DNA from: Thermoanaerobaculales bacterium
GTDB taxonomy: Bacteria > Acidobacteriota > Thermoanaerobaculia > Thermoanaerobaculales > Sulfomarinibacteraceae
Direction: 5' to 3'
Length of the DNA: 5,213 bases
NCBI GenBank assembly: GCA_029932545.1
Contig: JAOZPW010000130.1
Location: 1-5,213 of the forward strand
Shown: in pieces, positions 1-5,213 of the stretch
How the letters are laid out: every line of letters starts with the position of its first letter
How positions within the stretch are numbered: the stretch's first letter is position 1
Position numbers and translations under genes: made by a program
The notes under the pieces: generated by a model
Seen by the model: only the letters and a program-made list of their open reading frames with translations
What the model was told of the DNA's origin: nothing
The model's database searches: none

Positions 1-258
1 TAAACCGGAATGGAGCACAACCTCGGACTGACCTGCGACCCCATCGGTGGGCTGGTGCAGATCCCGTGTATCGAAAGAAATGCAATGGCGGCAGTCAAAG
101 CGATCAACGCCGCCCGAATGGCCCTGAGGAGCGACGGTCCCAGCTACGTTTCACTCGATGAGGTGATTAAAACGATGCGCGAAACCGGCCGCGACATGCA
201 GTCGAAATACAAAGAAACCTCCACCGGCGGTTTGGCAATCAACGTGACTGAGTGTTAG
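1..258 (+). CDS. sdaA: L-serine dehydratase (L-serine ammonia-lyase), iron-sulfur type, C-terminal fragment
   Basis: This is the C-terminal end of the [4Fe-4S] enzyme that converts L-serine to pyruvate and ammonia in the cytosol. The reading GMEHNLGLTCDP, then QIPCIERNA and KAINAARMAL, matches the conserved end of the SdaA alpha domain closely. Counting from the Met at 10-12, Cys9 (TCDP) and Cys20 (IPCIERN) are cluster ligands by family knowledge. The last residue, Cys82, matches the C-terminal cysteine that folds back onto the cluster in the Legionella enzyme. The spacings of 11 and 62 residues fit that enzyme as I remember it. The gene ends with TAG at 256-258. The rest of the gene, including the beta domain, lies outside the window. 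In-frame triplet 1-3 reads TAA where the family usually has Glu (GAA). This is either an edge artefact or a real nonsense change, so the coding status upstream is uncertain. The Met at 10 is an internal conserved residue, not a start codon. Confidence 0.88.
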
Positions 259-541
259 CTCACTCCGCCGCGGAACTCGACCTTTCGTCCTAGCCCGCAT
301 TTCTCACCAGTGATCTACTGCGGCCGCCGATGCACTGCACCCAGCGGCGCTTTCTCACCTCGGGGTGCTCAACGGACTGTCAAGTACGCCTCCGCGCCCC
401 TCGGATCGAAAACCCCACTGGGCACAGCACCTCGACGACCTCGTGACGAAAACCGGTGAGAAGTGCGGGCTAGATTGCACATACACCCGCAAAAGGTGCC
501 TGTCACGCCTTTCCAGGAACTCACAGGGCAAAACCATACAA
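259..541. other. Intergenic stretch, no gene seen
   Basis: This gap lies between the serine dehydratase stop and the gdhA terminator. Two overlapping short open frames (about 60 and 68 codons, at 355-537 minus and 365-571 plus) show no recognisable protein motif and no convincing ribosome binding site. The plus frame also runs through the terminator hairpin, so I do not call either. An 8-base motif TTCTCACC occurs at 301-308 and 352-359, and in reverse complement at 455-462. That is close to chance for a gap of this size. No clear terminator follows sdaA directly. Confidence 0.6.
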
Positions 542-569
542 AAAACGGCGGCCCGAAGGCCGCCGTTTT
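542..569 (-). terminator. Rho-independent terminator of gdhA
   Basis: A perfect 12-bp inverted repeat has arms at 542-553 and 558-569 around a 4-nt loop. Read on the minus strand, the loop is TTCG closed by a C-G pair, the especially stable cUUCGg tetraloop. The GC-rich stem runs into six T residues (545 down to 540). It begins 22 nt past the gdhA stop codon, the expected place. On the plus strand the hairpin is followed by only four T residues. It could weakly stop transcripts from the convergent serine dehydratase gene as well, although that gene ends about 280 bp away. Confidence 0.9.
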
Positions 570-591
570 GATTGGATCGTGAAAGAACCGA

Positions 592-1944
592 TTACACGAG
601 ACCCTGGTCGATCATGGAATCGGCGACTTTGCGGAAGCCGGCGATGTTGGCGCCCATGATGTAGTTGCCCGGGTCGCCGAACTCGGCGGCGGTCTCGACG
701 CAGGCGGTATGGATGCTCTTCATGATGCCGTGAAGGCGCTGGTCCACTTCCTCACGAGTCCAGCTGAGGCGCAGGCTGTTCTGCGACATTTCCAGACCGG
801 AGACCGCGACGCCACCGGCATTGGCTGCCTTGCCCAGACCGTAGAGAACCTTGTTGGCCATGTAGACCTCGATGGCTTCAGGGGTCGACGGCATGTTGGC
901 GCCCTCGGAGATACAGAAGCAACCGTTCTTGACCAGTTCCTTGGCCTGTTCTCCGTTGACCTCGTTCTGGGTCGCGCAGGGCATGGCGATGTCACAGGGC
1001 ACATTCCAGATGCTGGACCCTTCGTGGTATTGGATGCCGGAGAACTTGTCGGCCATCTCGCGAACACGACCGCGACGGACGTTCTTGAGGTCCATCAACT
1101 CGTCCCACATTTCCTTGGTCATACCGTCGTCAATGGCAATGTAGCCCGACGAATCCGAGAAGGTCACAACCTTGGCGCCCAACTCGAGACATTTTTCGGA
1201 GGCGTATTGTGCAACGTTGCCCGACCCGGAGATCGAAACGCGCTTGCCATCGAAACCGTCACCACGGGTGGCCAGCATCTCTTGTGCGAAGTACACGGCG
1301 CCGTAGCCGGTGGCTTCCGGACGAATCAGGCTGCCGCCCCAGTTGAGGCCTTTGCCGGTCAGAACGCCTTCGAAGGCATTGCGCAGGCGCTTGTATTGAC
1401 CGAAGAGGTAGCCGATCTCCCGGCCGCCGACGCCGATATCACCGGCCGGAACGTCGGTATTTGGACCGATGTGCCGTGAAAGCTCGGTCATGAAGCTCTG
1501 GCAGAACCGCATCACCTCGGGGTCGGACTTGCCCTTGGGATCAAAGTCCGAACCGCCCTTGCCGCCGCCCATGGGCAACGTCGTCAGTGCGTTCTTGAAA
1601 ACCTGCTCGAATCCAAGGAACTTGAGGATTCCGAGGTTGACCGTCGGGTGAAAGCGCAGGCCGCCCTTGTAGGGACCGATTGCCGAGTTGAACTCGACGC
1701 GGAATCCCTTGTTGACCTGGACTTCGCCACGATCGTCCATCCAGGGCACACGGAACATGATCACCCTTTCCGGCTCAACGATGCGTTCCAGAATTTTCTG
1801 GTCGAGATATTTCGGGTGACGTTCGAGTACCGGAATCAGGCTCTCGACGACTTCCTCGACGGCCTGGTGAAATTCCGTCTCGGCCGCGTTCTTGGCAATG
1901 ACATTGCGCATGAATTTTTCAGCGAAAAGTTTTCCGGTTGTCAT
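592..1944 (-). CDS. gdhA: NADP-type glutamate dehydrogenase (hexameric, GDH I family)
   Basis: The enzyme catalyses reversible reductive amination of 2-oxoglutarate with ammonia to L-glutamate, normally with NADPH in this subfamily. It is cytosolic and probably a homohexamer. The frame opens at 1950 (452 residues) and resembles E. coli GdhA (447) along its whole length. Numbered from the Met at 1950, the substrate-binding segment IGPYKGGLRFHP has Lys95, and LPMGGGKGG carries the catalytic Lys131. PAGDIGVGGRE has the conserved Asp171. The Rossmann segment is SGSGNVAQYA (241-250), followed by SDSSG (265-269), which fits NADP-linked relatives. PCATQNE, SEGANMP and GKAANAGGVA are conserved in the coenzyme domain. 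I prefer the Met at 1942-1944 as start, because the Shine-Dalgarno GGAGG at 1952-1956 is 7 nt from it but only 1 nt from the Met at 1948-1950. The gene lies downstream of the 1010-codon gene on the same strand, with a 220-bp gap that suggests its own promoter. A strong terminator follows. No key residue is missing. Confidence 0.97.
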   Translation of the reverse strand: MTTGKLFAEKFMRNVIAKNAAETEFHQAVEEVVESLIPVLERHPKYLDQKILERIVEPERVIMFRVPWMDDRGEVQVNKGFRVEFNSAIGPYKGGLRFHPTVNLGILKFLGFEQVFKNALTTLPMGGGKGGSDFDPKGKSDPEVMRFCQSFMTELSRHIGPNTDVPAGDIGVGGREIGYLFGQYKRLRNAFEGVLTGKGLNWGGSLIRPEATGYGAVYFAQEMLATRGDGFDGKRVSISGSGNVAQYASEKCLELGAKVVTFSDSSGYIAIDDGMTKEMWDELMDLKNVRRGRVREMADKFSGIQYHEGSSIWNVPCDIAMPCATQNEVNGEQAKELVKNGCFCISEGANMPSTPEAIEVYMANKVLYGLGKAANAGGVAVSGLEMSQNSLRLSWTREEVDQRLHGIMKSIHTACVETAAEFGDPGNYIMGANIAGFRKVADSMIDQGLV

Positions 1945-1951
1945 CTTCATT

Positions 1952-1956
1952 CCTCC
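1952..1956 (-). promoter_or_regulatory. Shine-Dalgarno sequence of gdhA
   Basis: On the minus strand this reads GGAGG. It lies 7 nt from the ATG at 1942-1944 and 1 nt from the ATG at 1948-1950. Normal spacing favours the downstream ATG, so the protein probably starts MTTGK rather than MKMTTGK. Confidence 0.75.
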
Positions 1957-1997
1957 ACACAGTTGTTGGCTCCCGAGCCGTCATCGACCTGGAAGTG

Positions 1998-2041
1998 ATT
2001 GAGGAGAATTTCCCCGTTCCTGCGGCGAGATTCTCCTCGAT
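1998..2041. repeat. Long inverted repeat in the gdhA leader
   Basis: A perfect 9-bp pair GAGGAGAAT (2001-2009) and ATTCTCCTC (2030-2038) extends outward and inward to nearly the whole 44 bases, with a 6-nt loop at 2017-2022. By hand, 16 of 19 opposed positions are Watson-Crick pairs. Two more are G.T pairs when read as plus-strand RNA but mismatches when read as minus-strand RNA, and one is a C-C mismatch. It lies about 50 bp upstream of the gdhA start, between the start and the best promoter candidate. It could be a leader hairpin or a dyad operator. I recognise no named riboswitch or regulator site in it. Confidence 0.6.
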
Positions 2042-2080
2042 GAACTCAGTTCTCAGGATAATTCCATCAAACATCTCAGG

Positions 2081-2109
2081 AGTTTCGTGCCATTTTTCAC
2101 AATTGTCAA
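2081..2109 (-). promoter_or_regulatory. Possible sigma-70-type promoter of gdhA
   Basis: On the minus strand there is a perfect -35 hexamer TTGACA at 2104-2109. A 17-bp spacer leads to GAAACT at 2081-2086, which matches the -10 consensus at only three of six positions. If real, transcription would begin near 2075 and the leader would include the long inverted repeat. The weak -10 would fit a promoter that needs an activator. The call rests on the -35 and its position only. Confidence 0.3.
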
Positions 2110-2115
2110 TAGCAA

Positions 2116-2150
2116 TTTCCTAGAAAATCTCTCAGAGTTATTCTAGGAAA
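2116..2150. repeat. 35-bp near-palindrome between the large gene and gdhA
   Basis: Perfect 10-bp arms TTTCCTAGAA (2116-2125) and TTCTAGGAAA (2141-2150) flank a 15-bp centre. The centre itself contains CTCT-C-AGAG (2129-2137) on the same axis at 2133. It starts 22 bp past the stop codon of the large gene and lies just upstream of the -35 candidate for gdhA. It could form the 3' end of the upstream message, but the stem is AT-rich and no run of T follows on the minus strand, so it is a poor intrinsic terminator. An operator for a dimeric regulator of gdhA is the alternative. Confidence 0.55.
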
Positions 2151-2157
2151 CCGAATA

Positions 2158-2170
2158 GAGAAGACTTCTC
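2158..2170. repeat. Small palindrome just past the large gene's stop
   Basis: GAGAAG-A-CTTCTC is a perfect 6-bp inverted repeat around one base, 2 bp beyond the TAA at 2173-2175. A one-base loop cannot fold well as RNA, so if it has a function it is more likely at the DNA level. It may equally be chance. Confidence 0.3.
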
Positions 2171-2172
2171 AA

Positions 2173-5100
2173 TTAGTCGGAGGCCATCGGCGGCAGAATC
2201 ACCCCGGTACCGCTTTCACCGTCAACCAGAACCTGGAGAGGTTGTTCGAATCGGAGATGGCGGATGGCGCCGTCGAGTTCTTCCGACAACGGCACCTGCT
2301 CCCGAAACCATGACCAGCGTATCGCGCCCTTTTGGTCTGATTTATGGACGGCAAAGAACGCCACACCGAAACATGTCAGGTTGTGGAAGAAGTGCGATCC
2401 GAAGGACGGCTCGACCTGCAAATCGGAAAAGTCCGTCTCGACAATCGCACGAGCGGTCGAGATCTGCGGCCAGGTCACGCCAATGCCAAGCCAAGGATCC
2501 CTGGAACCCCACCGCCCCGGACCTATCAGCAGACAGTGACGCCCCTCATCCCTCAGACGACGGTTGATCTGCTCGATAATGATCGCCGCTTCGGCCGTCG
2601 TCCCACGGTCAAAGGCGTCAGGGTCAACGAGGATCACATCGGCCAGGCTCTCCCTCCGGCCGTGACCGAGGGCCATCTTGGTATGAACGACGGCCCGTTC
2701 CACCTGATCGGCACTCAGGTGAACGTCATCATGGAAAGACTCTACGACCAGCGGCCGCATCTGAACGACGTGGAAGATTTGCTCACGCTCGAGTCCGGGC
2801 TCGAGTTGTACGGCAAACTCCAACTCCGCCGGCGATCCAATGCCCTCCTTGCCCAGGGCCAACAGCCTGACCAACAACTCCGGAAGACTGAACGGCCGAC
2901 CCCGCAGGATGGGCTCAAAGGTAACAAGCGGCGCCCCGCCCTGATCAAAGCCTGGAGAAATCGCATCATTCTCCCGACGGTAGGTCGAAAGAATCGGGCG
3001 AGCAGCCCCGTCCGCCACGGCGGCAATCGTTTCAAGGTGCAGAAGATTTGCTTCCGTTTGAATGCCTGGGATGGTGTCATCCTTCGACATGTCCAGGGCG
3101 TAAAAACGACGCTGGGCATTTCGGAGAATATCTTTGACCGACGACATCTGCGGGAGCACCTTGGGCTGGGTGGGACAAAAACGGAGGGCCTCGAACCCCT
3201 CGACGACTGTCCGGCCCAGGCCGAGAGCTACCTGAGCGACACCATCTTCAGGATCCATCGTTCCGAAGGGATAGAAATTGCTGGAAGCCGCGGTGCCGGA
3301 GAAAGTCGGGTAAAACCTGCTTCCGAAGGACTTGCCCACCAGGCGCTGTACCAGGACGGCCATTCTTTCCTCTTCCGACCGGTAGGGTGTGCTCTCCAGA
3401 TAATCCCGGGCGGTCCGGAAATAGGTTGAGGCATAGATGACCTTGACCGCTTCGAGAACCTGGGCCAACCGGACGTCCAGAGAGGCGTGGTTGTTGGGCA
3501 GCATGATGGTCGCATACACGCCGGCGAATGGCTGAAAGAGAGAGTCCTCCAACAGGCTGGAGGACCTGATCGCCAAGGGCTCACGGACAATCTCGAGAAA
3601 CTGGCCCAAGGCGTTCCGAACGCCATGCTCGAACCGTGCCGCCCGGAATCGATCCAGAATTGCGCCGTCCTCGAGTTCCGGCGCATCCTGAACAATCGAC
3701 CTCAGGGCGTTGCCTTTGACGAAGCCCTCAAAGATGTCGGTCGCCAGCGCGACGGTCTGTGGGATGGCGACCCGCACCCCGGGCGCCCGAACCTCGTCGT
3801 GGGCCAACAACTTATGCATGAATGCCAGGCCCCGGCCTTTGCCCCCAAGGGAGCCCGAGCCGACCTTTGCGAAAGCAACGAACTCGTCGAATCGTTCCTC
3901 CTCGAAGTCGGTCGTCACGTGGCTTCGAATCTGTCGCTGATAGAGGATGAATGCGGTAATCAGGAACGACCGGAGTTCCTCACCGCCGGAGAACTCCGAA
4001 ACCTGCATCGGCCTCAGTAACCGGGCCAACTCGAATTCAGTACGGGCCTTGAGCCACGCAGAGAAATTGTTGAGACCGGCGTGGAAAAGCAGGCTCTCAC
4101 CCGGAATATCGGGCAGAAGCCGCGTCATGCTCCGAATATCTTCCGCCCGGGCGACCTCTTCCCCGTTTGGCAATCTGAAGATAAAATCACCAAACCCGAA
4201 GTGATCCAGAATGAACTGGCGAATATCTTCAAGAAGGTGCGGGCTCTTCTTGTGGAGGAAGGCGACATCCAGTTCGTGGGCCTCCTGCTCGAAGCGAGTC
4301 TCGACAGATTGAAGCAGGATCGGCAGATGGGGGTCGACCGAACGGATTTTCCGGGCCAAACGAAGGCCGGCTTCAGGATCAATGGTCCCCTCGCAGGGGA
4401 AACCAATGTCCGAGATGATTCCTAAGACGTTGTTGCCATATCGCTCGTAAAAGCCCCACGCCTCTTCCTCACACTGGGCCAGGAGGATCTTAGGCCTGGC
4501 ACGAATCCTCAATAGACGATGGGAGAGATTGATCCCTTCAGCCATCAAACGGGTGGTCTGGGTCGTCACCTCGTGGTAGATCTGGGGCAGAAGCCCGGAA
4601 TAAAAGGGGACCTCGTCCTCGACGACGATGATCGCCTGGACACCACCCTCAAGAATGTCATGGTCGGCATTCCACCGATCCTCGGCCTGTTTGATCAGGG
4701 CGAACAGCGACTTGACGTCCCCTTGCCAGAGAAAAACCCAGTCCAGGGCGCCGGAGGCACGAAGCTCCTCCGCCTCCGCAAGGCCGGCGGTGTTCGCTGC
4801 CAGCAGGCCCAGAGTCAAGTCCGGATCCAGTTCCCGGACCCGAGAGACAAACTCCGGAAGGTTGGCACCACCGACCCGGGGTGAGGTCACAACGAGGTCA
4901 AAACTCCTGCTATCGATCAAACTGAGGGCCTGATCGGAAGTACTGGCTCGGGTGAAGCGCGGAACATAGCGGAGATTGAGGTCGAGATTTCGGTACTCCT
5001 CGAACAGCAACTCGGTCAACTGACCGTCCTCTTCGAGGATGAAGGCGTCGTATTGGGAGGCAACCAGCAAGACTTCGAGAACTCTCTTTGTCATCAACGA

Positions 5101-5205
5101 CGAGAACTCCTCGGTTCCCATCCCATACCGACTGCTGAGGTCGAGCTGACCCTGAAGAGCAAATGTTGGATTCATCTCATCGAGCCTAGCAGAGAGGGCG
5201 GACAT
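2173..5205 (-). CDS. Dual-receiver protein with PPDK/PEP-synthase-type ATP-binding domain
   Basis: A 1010-residue soluble protein with no signal peptide or membrane segment. Residues ~41-175 look like a degenerate receiver: the phosphoacceptor strand reads FDLVVTSP with Ser108 in place of Asp, and acidic-pocket and Lys equivalents are missing. Residues ~188-335 form a second receiver with the expected set: IIVVEDE (196-198), Asp266 in IISDIGFP, Ser300 in ILLQS and a Lys in FLHKK. About 70 residues separate pocket and phosphoacceptor, longer than usual. A linker domain (~336-445) follows. Residues ~446-820 resemble the PPDK_N nucleotide-binding domain: GGKG (454-457), AIRSSSLLED (545-554), FAGVYATI, SGTAASS, ALGLGRTVVEG, SPAELEFAV with Glu794/Glu796, and VQMRP (814-818). 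The rest (~821-1010) has IGPGRWGSRDPWLGI (894-908) and PSFGSHFFHNL (933-943), which I recall from similar uncharacterised proteins but cannot name. No swivelling phosphohistidine domain (GGxTSH) or PEP/pyruvate barrel is present, so PEP synthase activity is unlikely. In-frame TAG at 5209-5211 bounds the frame. No clear ribosome site precedes the ATG at 5203-5205, and the ATG at 5173-5175 is an alternative with an AGG 9 nt upstream. Domain layout is well supported; function is unknown. Confidence 0.9.
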   Translation of the reverse strand: MSALSARLDEMNPTFALQGQLDLSSRYGMGTEEFSSLMTKRVLEVLLVASQYDAFILEEDGQLTELLFEEYRNLDLNLRYVPRFTRASTSDQALSLIDSRSFDLVVTSPRVGGANLPEFVSRVRELDPDLTLGLLAANTAGLAEAEELRASGALDWVFLWQGDVKSLFALIKQAEDRWNADHDILEGGVQAIIVVEDEVPFYSGLLPQIYHEVTTQTTRLMAEGINLSHRLLRIRARPKILLAQCEEEAWGFYERYGNNVLGIISDIGFPCEGTIDPEAGLRLARKIRSVDPHLPILLQSVETRFEQEAHELDVAFLHKKSPHLLEDIRQFILDHFGFGDFIFRLPNGEEVARAEDIRSMTRLLPDIPGESLLFHAGLNNFSAWLKARTEFELARLLRPMQVSEFSGGEELRSFLITAFILYQRQIRSHVTTDFEEERFDEFVAFAKVGSGSLGGKGRGLAFMHKLLAHDEVRAPGVRVAIPQTVALATDIFEGFVKGNALRSIVQDAPELEDGAILDRFRAARFEHGVRNALGQFLEIVREPLAIRSSSLLEDSLFQPFAGVYATIMLPNNHASLDVRLAQVLEAVKVIYASTYFRTARDYLESTPYRSEEERMAVLVQRLVGKSFGSRFYPTFSGTAASSNFYPFGTMDPEDGVAQVALGLGRTVVEGFEALRFCPTQPKVLPQMSSVKDILRNAQRRFYALDMSKDDTIPGIQTEANLLHLETIAAVADGAARPILSTYRRENDAISPGFDQGGAPLVTFEPILRGRPFSLPELLVRLLALGKEGIGSPAELEFAVQLEPGLEREQIFHVVQMRPLVVESFHDDVHLSADQVERAVVHTKMALGHGRRESLADVILVDPDAFDRGTTAEAAIIIEQINRRLRDEGRHCLLIGPGRWGSRDPWLGIGVTWPQISTARAIVETDFSDLQVEPSFGSHFFHNLTCFGVAFFAVHKSDQKGAIRWSWFREQVPLSEELDGAIRHLRFEQPLQVLVDGESGTGVILPPMASD

Positions 5206-5213
5206 CAGCTATC

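Noticed and set aside
300..462. Three copies of TTCTCACC/GGTGAGAA in the intergenic gap
   Set aside because: A rough count gives one or two 8-base matches by chance in about 330 bp on both strands, and the spacing is irregular, so it is not a CRISPR or repeat array.
355..571. Two overlapping small open frames in the sdaA-gdhA gap
   Set aside because: They show no motif and no good ribosome site. The plus frame runs through the terminator hairpin.
709..1479. A 256-codon open frame antisense to gdhA
   Set aside because: It has the same in-register antisense effect. The minus strand encodes an unmistakable glutamate dehydrogenase here.
2076..2092. Sigma-54 promoter for gdhA, suggested by a perfect TGGCACG (-24 element) on the minus strand
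   Set aside because: The -12 element is missing: the bases after the 4-nt spacer read TCCTG instead of TTGCA, without the essential GC.
1951..2172. A known riboswitch (for example a glutamine type) in the gdhA leader
   Set aside because: I recognise none of the conserved cores. Only generic inverted repeats are present.
2344..3429. A 361-codon open frame on the plus strand, antisense to the large gene, plus further ones at 3487-4020, 4081-4425 and 4519-4884
   Set aside because: All share the codon register of the minus-strand gene. In that register an antisense stop needs a TTA, CTA or TCA codon in the real gene, and these are rare in GC-rich genes. The translations show no domain-like pattern.
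2173..5205. Calling the large gene phosphoenolpyruvate synthase (ppsA)
   Set aside because: The GGxTSH phosphohistidine motif and the PEP/pyruvate-binding barrel are both absent, and receivers occupy the N-terminus.

Overview
The window holds the 3' end of one gene and two complete genes, with about 0.55 kb of non-coding DNA between them. Base composition is moderately GC-rich and coding density is bacterial. Nothing looks like phage, insertion sequence, CRISPR or tRNA/rRNA. The organism is probably a Gram-negative or deep-branching environmental bacterium. Proteins built like the 1010-residue one here are, from memory, scattered through Bacteroidota, Acidobacteriota and related phyla, so I cannot name a lineage with confidence.

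Layout. (1) Positions 1-258, plus strand: the C-terminal 80-odd residues of an iron-sulfur L-serine dehydratase, including two cluster cysteines and a cysteine as the very last residue. The base triplet at the window edge reads as an in-frame stop. (2) Positions 259-591: no gene seen. The right end carries a perfect 12-bp hairpin terminator serving the convergent minus-strand gene. (3) Positions 592-1944 (or 1950), minus strand: a full-length hexameric-type, NADP-type glutamate dehydrogenase (gdhA). (4) Positions 1951-2172: a regulatory gap with a strong Shine-Dalgarno sequence, a long leader hairpin, a possible promoter and a 35-bp near-palindrome. (5) Positions 2173-5205, minus strand: a 1010-residue cytoplasmic protein with two N-terminal receiver-like domains, a PPDK/PEP-synthase-type ATP-binding domain and a C-terminal domain I cannot name.

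The first two genes are central metabolism: serine dehydratase yields pyruvate and ammonia, and glutamate dehydrogenase joins ammonia to 2-oxoglutarate. The large protein is the unusual item. It keeps the ATP-binding half of a PEP synthase but lacks both the swivelling phosphohistidine domain and the PEP/pyruvate-binding barrel. It carries one intact and one degenerate receiver domain instead. It is better read as a possible signalling or phosphotransfer protein than as a PEP synthase. A role linking carbon/energy state to nitrogen assimilation through the adjacent gdhA is a hypothesis from proximity only.
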